From the NCBI GenBank assembly GCA_023400055.1, contig JAEXFN010000019.1, positions 1 through 29,141 on the forward strand: a DNA stretch of 29,141 nt. Reading direction: 5' to 3'. A program made the position numbers and the translations under genes. This stretch comes from Bacillota bacterium. GTDB taxonomy: Bacteria > Bacillota > UBA4882 > UBA8346. Shown one piece after another: positions 1 through 8,042 of this stretch. The notes under the pieces were generated by a model, which made no database searches, had not been told where the DNA came from, and worked only from the letters and a program-made list of their open reading frames with translations. Each line of letters opens with the position of its first letter. Position 1 is the stretch's first letter.

Positions 1-29
1 GCTAATTAGACCTCATCTTTAATCATCAA

Positions 30-297
30 GATCTTTATCCACAAAAGTTAGATCTTGATTCACAAAAGATCGATCTGGAATCGTCGCAGACAGATCTTTA
101 TTAACAAAAGATCGATCTTTATCCACATAAGGAAGATCTTTATCCACAAAAGATCGATCTGGAATCGTCGCAGACAGATCTTTATTAACAAAAGATCGAT
201 CTTTATTCACATAAGGAAGATCTTTATCCACAAAAGATCGATCTGGAATCATCGCAGACAGATCTTTATTAACAAAAGATCGATCTTTTGGGGATAA
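30..297. repeat. 21-bp tandem array 1 with 84-bp higher-order period
   Basis: Twelve complete 21-bp units run without any indel from 30 to 281, followed by a partial unit. Every unit begins GATCT and most end AAAGATC, so many are inverted repeats (GATCTTT pairing with AAAGATC). Four units form an 84-bp block that recurs: the variant beginning GATCTGGAATC falls at 72, 156 and 240. Units are similar but not identical. The first 29 bases and 298-323 show nothing else. The array lies about 40 bp past the stop codon of the minus-strand oxidoreductase gene ending at 324. Heptapeptide open frames exist on both strands only because 21 is a multiple of three; none has a ribosome binding site. Confidence 0.95.
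35..232 (+). promoter_or_regulatory. Cluster of consensus DnaA boxes inside array 1
   Basis: TTATCCACA, the consensus DnaA box, occurs at 35-43, 119-127, 140-148 and 224-232, with the accepted variant TTATTCACA at 203-211. All are on the plus strand. Spacings are 84, 21, 63 and 21 bp, all multiples of 21 (two helical turns), so the sites lie on one face of the DNA. About 19 GATC tetramers lie between 30 and 285 and the stretch is AT-rich. The matches are seen directly; binding by DnaA is inferred. No dnaA or dnaN lies in the window, so a titration or modulating cluster is likelier than the main origin. Confidence 0.45.
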
Positions 298-323
298 GTT
301 AAGTTAAAGCGCGACATACCTGG

Positions 324-1679
324 TTACGGTAAATCAACTCCCTGCGATTTCAGGATATCCTGTAGCTTCTGCACGTTAATATCTTTCGGCTTTACCGAGT
401 CGACGCTGGCCATCGCAGCGGCGGCTCCCGCCGCCTGCCCCGTCAACATGCAGGCGGAGATGGCCCGCAAACTGCTTTCGGCAACGTGATCGGAGGATAT
501 GCAGCGACCGGCCGTCAGCAAATTAGTGATTTGCACCGGCAACAGACAGCGGTACGGTATGGAGTAGGAGCGGGTTCCCTCGATCGGAACATAAATATGC
601 CCCTGGTATCCGCCGCCTTCCAGGCCGCCGTCGCCGTCCATATTGCCGTCGGGAGCCAACATATCATAGATCCGGGGATATACCGCAATCACATCATCGA
701 ATCGTTTTTCCGATTCAATGTCGGCTTCGGTCAACCGGTAAAGCCCCTCGATCCTGCGACTGTCCCGGAAACCGATCTCCGGCGCAATCGCGGCGATCTC
801 GATATTTTGCATGCCGTCGATATTTTTGCGCAGATAACCGTATAGCTCCTTAATGTATTGCCGGCATTCCATTTCGCCCCGGCTCAGATCGTCGATGTTG
901 GTCGGGTCGACTTTGTAGGCGCAAGCATAGTTCAGATAAGAAATTTGTCCCCCCGGAGTCAATCGTCCGAAGGGCAGATCCTGGCGCTTGCAGTTTAATC
1001 CGGTCTCCCCGGCCCGGTAGTCCTGCTTGAATTGCTTCATCAGATTTTTTAACTTATCCACATCCCCGGCGAACTTGCTTACCGCCACGCCGGCAATCCG
1101 AAAATTGAGCGTACCGGGCTGGCATAATCTATCCGCATCCCGGCCCTGTTCAAACGGGGCCCCGGCGCTAAAGGCCACATCCCCGTCCCCGGTGGCGTCA
1201 ATCACCATCCCGGCTTCGATCGCGACCGGACCTTGCTTGGTCTGGATGATTACGCATTGGATACGGTCATCTTCGATCACCACATCATTAACAAAAGCAT
1301 AAAACTTGACCGCCACGCCCTCGTTCTTCATCAATTCATCCAAAAATATTTTCAGATATTCACTGCTGAACCGGTGGGGCGAATCCACCCGGATATCGTG
1401 AGACCGGCCGTATTCCCAACGATATTTCCGTTCGATTTCGGCATAAATGCCGTTGGCTTTGAACGACGTGCCATGAAGAAAATGGTTGCAGGTTTCCACA
1501 AAGCAACCGGTAATGTTGCCGCCCAGAAAGCCGCGCTTCTCGAGCAACATCACCCGGCCGCCCTGGCTTTGGCGGGCCGCCGCGATCGCCGCTCCGATCC
1601 CGGCGGGGCCGCCACCGACCACCAACACATCGACCTTTTCTTTGATATCCACTACTTTTTCAGGAATTGTAATTTTCAT
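324..1679 (-). CDS. FAD-dependent oxidoreductase (FAD_oxidored family), copy C
   Basis: A 451-residue cytoplasmic flavoprotein. Residues 18-50 form a Rossmann dinucleotide-binding motif (VVGGGPAGIGAA, then an acidic strand end LLEKRGFLGG). Later family landmarks are IDATGDGDVAFSAGAPFEQG, SRRIEGLY, SIPYRCLLP and the C-terminal FAD-contacting LLTAGRCISSDHVAE with GQAAGAAAA. The start is supported by AAAGGAG about 10 bp upstream of the ATG. It belongs to the same family as the two oxidoreductases at 3176 and 4625 but is clearly more distant from them than they are from each other. It is the last gene of the minus-strand cluster, directly after a binding protein. The substrate is unknown; the context suggests oxidation of a sugar or sugar acid. 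Family call is firm, reaction is not. Confidence 0.88.
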   Translation of the reverse strand: MKITIPEKVVDIKEKVDVLVVGGGPAGIGAAIAAARQSQGGRVMLLEKRGFLGGNITGCFVETCNHFLHGTSFKANGIYAEIERKYRWEYGRSHDIRVDSPHRFSSEYLKIFLDELMKNEGVAVKFYAFVNDVVIEDDRIQCVIIQTKQGPVAIEAGMVIDATGDGDVAFSAGAPFEQGRDADRLCQPGTLNFRIAGVAVSKFAGDVDKLKNLMKQFKQDYRAGETGLNCKRQDLPFGRLTPGGQISYLNYACAYKVDPTNIDDLSRGEMECRQYIKELYGYLRKNIDGMQNIEIAAIAPEIGFRDSRRIEGLYRLTEADIESEKRFDDVIAVYPRIYDMLAPDGNMDGDGGLEGGGYQGHIYVPIEGTRSYSIPYRCLLPVQITNLLTAGRCISSDHVAESSLRAISACMLTGQAAGAAAAMASVDSVKPKDINVQKLQDILKSQGVDLP

Positions 1680-1737
1680 AATTCAACCGCTCCTTTGAGA
1701 TCAGTCTTGTCTATTACAATTTCACCCTTTAACGGCC

Positions 1738-1771
1738 CCGGAGACACGGCATCAGATGCCGCCTCTCCCGG
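1738..1771 (-). promoter_or_regulatory. Intercistronic stem-loop after binding protein 1
   Basis: An inverted repeat lies between the binding-protein stop (1781) and the oxidoreductase start (1679). The inner stem is CGGCAT/ATGCCG around a CAG loop, extended outward by CCGGAGA pairing with TCTCCCGG with a bulge. No T-run follows on the minus strand, so it looks more like a 3'-stabilising or partial-terminator hairpin than a full intrinsic terminator. Confidence 0.5.
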
Positions 1772-1780
1772 ATCCTCTCA

Positions 1781-3076
1781 TCAATAACCCGCTGCATCCA
1801 GTTGCTCCTGGATTTTATCGTGGACTTTTTTAACCGCCGTCCCCACCGAAACATTATCCAAAATGATCGATTGGAACATATCCTCAATAATTGAGCCGTT
1901 TAAACCATAGGCGTTATACGGATTTAAACCGTAATCCATGCCAAACTTCTTGCCTTTGTTGGCACCGTCAATCCATTTTTCAAGCAACGGCCGGATGAGC
2001 TTGATATCGGGAAAATCGTAAAACTTCTCGGAGGTTGCCGCCGATTTGGTAATCGGAATCATGCTCAGCTGTGAGTGCAAGAAAGGAATATAATTATCAT
2101 CCCGTAGCATAAATTGCACAAATTTATCAGTTTCAGCGGAATATTTATTATGCGCAAACTTCACCAGACAGATGGGACCCGCACCCACCGCGCCGGGACG
2201 CCGGTTGTAAGGCGTCGGAATGATGTCAGTTACCTGAATCAACTGCGGCGCTACTTGCAATATTTTGTTACAGATGGAACCGCTAGCAAATACAAAACCG
2301 CTTCTTCCTTGCGCATACTGATTGTAGACATCGTCTTCCGTATAATTAATCGCAGCTGGATTGCTGGCTTTCTTATATAAATTCACCATGAACGAAACGG
2401 TCTCGGCAGTCGCTTTGGAATTGAATTTTACCCGGCCTTTGGCGTCAAAATATTCCGCGCCATTGGTGCGCATGAAATACGCCAGCCATTCCTTGGACTT
2501 CTCGGCCGACTTCCCCAAAGGAATCGTAAACCCGTAGCGTTGTTCGGCGGGATTGGTCTCGGCGATGGCCGCTTTTTCAAACTCTTTCCATGTCTTGGGC
2601 GGCTGCGTAAAGCCGGCTTTGGCCAGCCAGTCCTTGCGATAGACCATCATCCAGGATAGCGTATAATGAGGAATGCCAATTTGCTTGCCCCGATAACGGA
2701 AGCCTTGCAATGGACCGGGCAAAAAGCGGCCGGCGCCGCCCATTTTCTTGACCAGCCCATCCACCGGTTCCAAAACGCCTCCTTCATACATTCCAATCGC
2801 TTCAGAATCAGTCTCCGTTGCAAGTTGAGGCAGCGTGTTGGCCATTTTGGCGGCAATCCATTTTTGATGCATGTTCGACCAGGGCACCAGTTCCCGTTTC
2901 ACCTGAATCCCGGGATTCTCCGCTTCAAACCGCGTAATCGTGTCTTCTATCGCCTTAATCCTTTCAGGCTGGCTATAGGAGCACCAGAAGGTTATCTCTT
3001 TTTCCGCCGCAAAGCCAGTAAACGAAACCAGCAAACAAATCATCAATATTAAAGGCATCGTCCATAATCGTCTCAC
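1781..3076 (-). CDS. ABC transporter extracellular sugar-binding protein 1
   Basis: A 431-residue family 1 (CUT1-type) solute-binding protein. An N-terminal signal peptide (RRLW, then a hydrophobic core, cleaved near TGFA/AEKE) is followed by mature EITFWCSYSQPERIKAIED and the family segment RFEAENPGIQVKRELVPW. There is no lipobox cysteine. An ATG at 3094 would give six more residues but lies inside the Shine-Dalgarno GGGAGGT. The GTG at 3076 aligns exactly with the ATG of the paralogue at 9338, including its upstream GGGAGGTATTAA, and gives the same 431-residue length. It is very similar to the 8043-9338 protein throughout, yet has no permeases of its own nearby. It probably shares the permeases at 6146-7895, perhaps with a different ligand preference. 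Confidence 0.92.
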   Translation of the reverse strand: MRRLWTMPLILMICLLVSFTGFAAEKEITFWCSYSQPERIKAIEDTITRFEAENPGIQVKRELVPWSNMHQKWIAAKMANTLPQLATETDSEAIGMYEGGVLEPVDGLVKKMGGAGRFLPGPLQGFRYRGKQIGIPHYTLSWMMVYRKDWLAKAGFTQPPKTWKEFEKAAIAETNPAEQRYGFTIPLGKSAEKSKEWLAYFMRTNGAEYFDAKGRVKFNSKATAETVSFMVNLYKKASNPAAINYTEDDVYNQYAQGRSGFVFASGSICNKILQVAPQLIQVTDIIPTPYNRRPGAVGAGPICLVKFAHNKYSAETDKFVQFMLRDDNYIPFLHSQLSMIPITKSAATSEKFYDFPDIKLIRPLLEKWIDGANKGKKFGMDYGLNPYNAYGLNGSIIEDMFQSIILDNVSVGTAVKKVHDKIQEQLDAAGY

Positions 3077-3175
3077 GACCTTAATACCTCCCATTTTTCT
3101 TTATAATTAACTACCTATAGATCAATCCCCGAGCATCTCACCTTCATCATTTCAAAAATCCATTAAGCAATTGTT

Positions 3176-4594
3176 TTACTCAGCAAGAGCACTCTTTTCG
3201 ATTTCAATTCCCAATTGTCGTTGAAGCATGACAATCGGGATCTTTCTAATTTCGACTCCTTGCTTAATCGCCAGTGCCGCCGCTGTTCCGGCGGCCTCTC
3301 CCATGGCCATGCAGAATCCGATGCTGCGAGCAGCCGAAAGCGCGTTTTGCGTCGCTGAAAAACAACGGCCGGCCAGTAACAGATTATTGAAACCCTTGGC
3401 AAGGATGCTCCGATAAGGAATGTCATACCAGACTCCTTTCGGCAACTCCTTGATTTGTGTCCCGTTTCCGGTGAGATTATGAATCTCAGTGCCGCCAGTG
3501 TTGCGGACAATCGCATCGTCGAACCGCGCCAAGCCATTTACATCGTCTTCAGTGAATAGGTATTCTCCCGTAATCCGCCGGGATTCCCGAACCCCAAGGA
3601 TATTGGCGGTATCCATGATGAAAGAGTTTTCAAAGCCAGGAATATATTCTTTCATAAACTGATGAATAAAATGAGCCTGCTTTCTTCCTTCAATCATTGC
3701 ATCCGACAACTCCTGAGCATCTCCGCCGTGAAAATTGGGGATCCGGGTGGTATTCACCAGGACTTGATTGGGATTGGGCTGATTCATAAAGATGATGCCC
3801 CGTTGTTTCAAGACTCTAAGTTCCCAATCCGAGAATCGCCGTTCTGAGGACACTTTATCGATTAACCCGGCAAAAGTGGCAAAATGACAATATTTTTGAG
3901 AAGGAGCGAAATAACGCTCGCGTAATTCGGCGGGAGTCTTTGGAAATTGGCTGTATTCCGACCTCATATCCTCCGGATGCGCATCTAGGTAAGCCATAGT
4001 TTGTTCCAAATCGGCATTATAGACCCGGAACATCAAGGTTGGCGCAGAACACAAGCCGTCTTCTTCTCGACCGGACTTGAATTGGGCCCCGGCTCGCGTT
4101 GCCAAATCGCCGTCGCCGGTAGCGTCAATAAAAACCTTGCCCGCAATAGCCTGGCAACCGCTTTTATTCTCAACGACCACCGCTTGAAGCTGGCCATCTT
4201 GTTCAACCGCTCCGACGACCATATTTCCGAGCATAATCCGGACATTCTCAGCAAGAAGCATCTCCTCGAGCAACAGCTTGGTTGCCTCGGGATCGACCGG
4301 CACTTCGATCCGGCTGGCCGGCAAAGCCATCTTTTGCTCTGCCAAGCGAGCGATGACTTCGCGGGGAATTCCGTCAATCATCAGGGAAATGGCAATCTTA
4401 CTCATCAGCCCGCTGGTCATGATGCCCCCCAGCGCAAATTCCCGTTCCACGATTATAACCTTGAGCCCTTGCCTGGCCGCCGCCAAAGCTGCCCCAAAGC
4501 CAGCCGCGCCGCCTCCAGCCACCACCAGATCGGCAGCGGCGCAACAGGGAATGGCTTGACTGTTTACAGTAAAACGTTCGCCCTCATTTTTCAT
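3176..4594 (-). CDS. FAD-dependent oxidoreductase, tandem copy A
   Basis: A 472-residue flavoprotein of the FAD_oxidored family. The dinucleotide-binding fold starts near residue 22 (DLVVAGGGAAGFGAAL), with IIVEREFALGGIM closing the ADP-binding region. FIDATGDGDLATRAGAQFKSG, GVRESRRITGEY, WYDIPYRSI and LLLAGRCFSATQ follow in the usual order, and GEAAGTAAALA sits near the C-terminus. The start has AAAGGTGG upstream. No signal peptide or membrane segment is visible, so it should be cytoplasmic. It lies 30 bp after the almost identical gene at 4625-6037, indicating a recent tandem duplication. The likely role is flavin-dependent oxidation in the carbohydrate pathway of this cluster; the substrate cannot be read from sequence. 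Confidence 0.88.
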   Translation of the reverse strand: MKNEGERFTVNSQAIPCCAAADLVVAGGGAAGFGAALAAARQGLKVIIVEREFALGGIMTSGLMSKIAISLMIDGIPREVIARLAEQKMALPASRIEVPVDPEATKLLLEEMLLAENVRIMLGNMVVGAVEQDGQLQAVVVENKSGCQAIAGKVFIDATGDGDLATRAGAQFKSGREEDGLCSAPTLMFRVYNADLEQTMAYLDAHPEDMRSEYSQFPKTPAELRERYFAPSQKYCHFATFAGLIDKVSSERRFSDWELRVLKQRGIIFMNQPNPNQVLVNTTRIPNFHGGDAQELSDAMIEGRKQAHFIHQFMKEYIPGFENSFIMDTANILGVRESRRITGEYLFTEDDVNGLARFDDAIVRNTGGTEIHNLTGNGTQIKELPKGVWYDIPYRSILAKGFNNLLLAGRCFSATQNALSAARSIGFCMAMGEAAGTAAALAIKQGVEIRKIPIVMLQRQLGIEIEKSALAE

Positions 4595-4624
4595 TCTGTT
4601 CCCACCTTTCCGATTATCCGATTT

Positions 4625-6037
4625 TTATTGTTCGAAGTTTCTTTTTAATAATCGCTGTAGATCGGCAATGGCTATCCGCCGTACAGCTACGCCCTCGTGA
4701 ATCGCCAACGCCGCTGCGGTTCCGGCGGCTTCTCCCAATGCCATACAAAATCCGATGCTCCGAGCCGCCGAAAGCGCTTTTTGCGTCGCCGAAAAGCAAC
4801 GTCCGGCTAATAATAAGTTGACAAAGTCCTTGGCGATGATGCTCCGGTAAGGAATGTCATACCAGGCCTCGCGCGGTAACTCCTTAATCTCGGTACCGAA
4901 GCCGGCCAAACCATGGACTTCAATTCCACCGCTTTTCCGGACAATCGCATCGGCAAACCTCGCCTGCCCGTTTACATCATCCTCGGTAAAGGTATAATCA
5001 CCGGTAATCCGGCGCGATTCACGGACCCCAAGGATACTGGCGGTATCCATGATCGCTGAGTTTTCAAAACCGGGAATATACTCTTTCATAAACCGATGAA
5101 TGAAATGGGCCTGTTTTCTTCCCTCAATCATTGCATCGGACAGTTCCTGGGCATCGGCGCCGTGGAAGTAAGGGATCCGGGTGGTATTCACCAAGACCTG
5201 GTTGGGATTGGGCTGATTCAGAAAGATGATGCCCCGCTGTTTCAAAACCCGGATCTCCCAATCCGAAAACCGCCGCTCCGATGCCACCTTATCGATCAAT
5301 CGCTCAAACGTGGCAAAATGGCAATACTTTTGCGCCGGAGCATAATAATGTTCCCGCAATGCGGCGGGAGTCGGCGGGTATTGGCTATAACTAGGATTCA
5401 TCTCCTCGGGATGAGTGTCCAAGTAGGCCATGGTCTTTTCCAAATCGATATTATAGACCCGGAACATCAACGTCGGGGCGGAACATAACCCATCCTCCGG
5501 CCGGCCGGACTGAAATTGCGCTCCGGCCCGAGCCGCCAGATCGCCATCGCCGGTCGCGTCGATAAAAACCTTGCCCGCCACCGCCTGGCAGCCGCTCTTG
5601 TTCTCAATCAGAACCGCTCGCAGCTTGCCGTCCTGCTGTACCGCCCCCACCACCGCGTTCCCGAGCATGATCCGAACATGTTCGGCCAAAAGCATCTCTT
5701 CGAGCAGCAACTTTGTTGCTTCAGGATCGATCGGTACTTCAGTTCCGCCAGCCGGCAAGGACATTTTGGACTCGGCCAGGCGAGTAATCAATTCGCGCGG
5801 AATCCCCTGCAGCATTGGGGAGATGGCGATCTTGCTCATCAGACCCAGGGTCATAATGCCGCCGAGTGCAAATTCCCGTTCGATGATTACAGTCTTCATC
5901 CCTTGTCTGGCCGCTGCCAACGCCGCTCCAAAACCAGCCGCGCCGCCTCCAGCCACCACCAGATCTACAGTGGCACAACAGGGAATAACCCGCTCTCCTA
6001 ATCGGAAAGACTTCTCATTTTTATCGGCGTCGCTCAT
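4625..6037 (-). CDS. FAD-dependent oxidoreductase, tandem copy B
   Basis: A 470-residue paralogue of the 3176-4594 product; by eye well over two thirds of positions are identical, with the differences spread evenly. The FAD-binding motif is DLVVAGGGAAGFGAAL, followed by VIIEREFALGGIM, IDATGDGDLAARAGAQFQSG, GVRESRRITGDY, YDIPYRSI and LLLAGRCFSATQKA. The ATG is preceded by GGTCGGAG. It is transcribed after the two permease genes (stop at 6146) and before copy A, so it belongs to the transporter operon. Retention of two intact copies suggests dosage or diverged substrate preference. I see no frameshift or missing motif in either copy. Confidence 0.88.
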   Translation of the reverse strand: MSDADKNEKSFRLGERVIPCCATVDLVVAGGGAAGFGAALAAARQGMKTVIIEREFALGGIMTLGLMSKIAISPMLQGIPRELITRLAESKMSLPAGGTEVPIDPEATKLLLEEMLLAEHVRIMLGNAVVGAVQQDGKLRAVLIENKSGCQAVAGKVFIDATGDGDLAARAGAQFQSGRPEDGLCSAPTLMFRVYNIDLEKTMAYLDTHPEEMNPSYSQYPPTPAALREHYYAPAQKYCHFATFERLIDKVASERRFSDWEIRVLKQRGIIFLNQPNPNQVLVNTTRIPYFHGADAQELSDAMIEGRKQAHFIHRFMKEYIPGFENSAIMDTASILGVRESRRITGDYTFTEDDVNGQARFADAIVRKSGGIEVHGLAGFGTEIKELPREAWYDIPYRSIIAKDFVNLLLAGRCFSATQKALSAARSIGFCMALGEAAGTAAALAIHEGVAVRRIAIADLQRLLKRNFEQ

Positions 6038-6145
6038 TCATCTCCGACCTTTCGTCAAAATCCGTTTTTCATTTTTATTTTTTTTACGATCCCACTATTT
6101 ACAAAGCCATACTGAAGCGCCAAATAAAAGTGGCACATCGGCAAC

Positions 6146-6997
6146 TTAACCTTTGACGGCGCCAGCGGTCAATCCCTCGGTAATCTTGCGATTCAACAAT
6201 ATGAAGATAATAAACATGGGCAAAATCACCAATACCGACGAAGCCATTCGCACATTCCATAAAACCATCTCTCCGGCTTTCCCGCCCATTTGCGCGTAAA
6301 GGCCGACCGGCAATGTTTTTTTGGTATCGCTGTTGATTAAGATTAACGCCAATAGAAACTCATTCCAAGCATTAATAAAAGTGAAGATGGCCGCCGTGGC
6401 TAGACCGGGTTTGGCAATTGGCACAATAATCCGCCAAAATAATTGCATATTGCTTGCGCCGTCGATCCGGGCCGCCTGATCAATTTCTTGCGGGATTGTT
6501 TCATAATAAGCGGTCAACAGCCACATCGAAAAGGGCAAAGATGATGTTGCATATGCAATGATCAACCCAAACCGGGTATCTAGCAGTCCGCAGCGGACGA
6601 ATAATATAAAAAGCGGTAAAATCATTAAAACTCCGGGGAACATATAGGCAAATAAAATGGTGCGGGAAAGAATTTTTTTGGTTTTCGAAGTGAACCGCGA
6701 AAAGCTATACGCCGCCAACCCAGCGATAAATACGGAAATCGTCGTGGCGATAAGTGAAATAAACGTGCTGTTATAAAACCAAGTGATGAACGGCGAATAT
6801 TTGAGCACATACTCATAGCTTTCAAAAGTAATCTTGGGAGGCAACAACGTTGGACGTAAAACATCCATCTCATTTCGCAGCGAGGATGAAATGAGCCAAA
6901 AGAAAGGGAAAATAGCGATAAGTGAAAATACAATCAAACATGCATAGCATATACCATCGATTATTTTCTTCTTGTGGCGTATATTGCTAGAAGACAT
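6146..6997 (-). CDS. ABC sugar transporter permease, MalG type (transporter 2)
   Basis: A CUT1 inner-membrane permease of about 283 residues with six predicted hydrophobic segments. The EAA loop that docks the ATPase reads EIDQAARIDGASNMQLFWRI, continuing to a conserved IVPIAKPG. The C-terminus LTAGAVKG is typical of MalG-like subunits. A GTG at 7006 would add three residues, but the ATG at 6997 has AAAGG about 9 bp upstream and is preferred. The gene overlaps the end of the preceding permease by 11 bp, so the two are translationally coupled and should form a heterodimer. No ATPase gene is present in the cluster. Confidence 0.92.
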   Translation of the reverse strand: MSSSNIRHKKKIIDGICYACLIVFSLIAIFPFFWLISSSLRNEMDVLRPTLLPPKITFESYEYVLKYSPFITWFYNSTFISLIATTISVFIAGLAAYSFSRFTSKTKKILSRTILFAYMFPGVLMILPLFILFVRCGLLDTRFGLIIAYATSSLPFSMWLLTAYYETIPQEIDQAARIDGASNMQLFWRIIVPIAKPGLATAAIFTFINAWNEFLLALILINSDTKKTLPVGLYAQMGGKAGEMVLWNVRMASSVLVILPMFIIFILLNRKITEGLTAGAVKG

Positions 6998-7895
6998 TCC
7001 CCTCACCCTTTCCTTTTGAGTTAAATAGCTTTATATAAGCAAAAAAGGCAACGGTGAGAAATAGCAGCATAATCACAGAAACGGCCGATGACCGTCCTAC
7101 CAAATTCGAACTCCATCCATACTTGTAGGCAATAATCGGCAAGTTTTCCGTGGAAACTCCGGGACCGCCACCGGTCAGTAAAAAAATCAGATTGAAGTTG
7201 TTAAATGTCCAGGCACAGCGTAAAACTAAGATCACTTGCAATATCGGCTTTAAACTCGGCAATGTAATCCGCCAGAAGGTTTGGAATCCTTTAGCCCCCT
7301 CGATCTGAGCCACCTCATAGTACTCTTTGGGAATCGATTGTAAACCGGCCAGTATGGACATCATCATCAAGGGGTACCCATCCCAGGTGTGGATCCCAAT
7401 AATCGATTTCATGGCGGTAATTTTTTGAGCCAAAAAAGCAACCGGAGTTTTGATAAGACCCATATGAAATAATGATTGGCTTAAAATTCCGGAATCTTGA
7501 AGAATCCAACTCCAGACCATTACTGTAACAATCACTGGAAAAGTCCAAGGAACCATCAGCAATAATCGAAATAAATTTTTACCCTTGCTGATGCGGTTTA
7601 ATAATAACGCAGTGACCATCCCGACGATTAATTGAAAAATCAAAGTCATTACAGTAAATCGTACTCCGTTCCACAGAGCCACATACACTTCATCATCCGT
7701 CAATAAATGCATAAAGTTATCAAGACCAATAAATTTCCAGGTATCCCGAATCAGAAATCGATTGGTAAAGCTCCAAGTGATACTGGTCACGGCAGGATAA
7801 ACCACGATAAATCCCAGCATGATTAAAGCCGGCGTTAAGGCTAAAATGCCAAAATATCGATCGCACCAACTGCTAAAACTCTTTTTTTGCGGCAT
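6987..7895 (-). CDS. ABC sugar transporter permease, MalF type (transporter 2)
   Basis: A 302-residue CUT1 permease with six hydrophobic segments, starting with PALIMLGFIVVYPAVTSITW. The ATPase-docking loop is present as EYYEVAQIEGAKGFQTFWRI followed by TLPSLKP. NFNLIFLLTGGGP is the usual MalF-family motif after it. The ATG has TTAGGAGAA upstream. It lies 147 bp downstream of binding protein 2, separated from it by a stem-loop, and overlaps the MalG-type gene. Together with 6146-6997 and the binding proteins it makes an importer for a mono- or oligosaccharide, probably energised by a shared ATPase encoded elsewhere. Confidence 0.92.
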   Translation of the reverse strand: MPQKKSFSSWCDRYFGILALTPALIMLGFIVVYPAVTSITWSFTNRFLIRDTWKFIGLDNFMHLLTDDEVYVALWNGVRFTVMTLIFQLIVGMVTALLLNRISKGKNLFRLLLMVPWTFPVIVTVMVWSWILQDSGILSQSLFHMGLIKTPVAFLAQKITAMKSIIGIHTWDGYPLMMMSILAGLQSIPKEYYEVAQIEGAKGFQTFWRITLPSLKPILQVILVLRCAWTFNNFNLIFLLTGGGPGVSTENLPIIAYKYGWSSNLVGRSSAVSVIMLLFLTVAFFAYIKLFNSKGKGEGNVF

Positions 7896-7993
7896 AGGCT
7901 TTTTCTCCTAATCAATCAAATTTATAGGCAATCGAATAAAAACAACTCAATAAATAATACCTATAAAAGTACTCGAGAGCGAAAAGCTAATTT

Positions 7994-8035
7994 CCAGGAT
8001 GAGAGGCGAAAAATCAACCCGCTCTCTCATCCCGG
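7994..8035 (-). promoter_or_regulatory. Intercistronic stem-loop after binding protein 2
   Basis: GGATGAGAG at 7997-8005 pairs perfectly with CTCTCATCC at 8024-8032, extended by CC/GG past one mismatch, around an 18-base loop. It lies directly after the binding-protein stop at 8043 and before the permease. There is no clear T-run, so it probably limits read-through or protects the upstream message. Confidence 0.5.
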
Positions 8036-8042
8036 ATTATAG

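Noticed and set aside
30..285. Main chromosomal origin
   Set aside because: No dnaA, dnaN, rpmH or gidA neighbours; only the box array is present.
19..297. Heptapeptide-repeat open frames on both strands of array 1
   Set aside because: No ribosome binding site and no start at the array edge; the frames stay open only because the period is a multiple of three.
30..297. CRISPR array
   Set aside because: Units are contiguous 21-mers with no unique spacers and no cas genes nearby.
3077..3094. ATG start for binding protein 1 giving 437 residues
   Set aside because: That ATG is part of the Shine-Dalgarno for the downstream GTG, which aligns with the paralogue's start.
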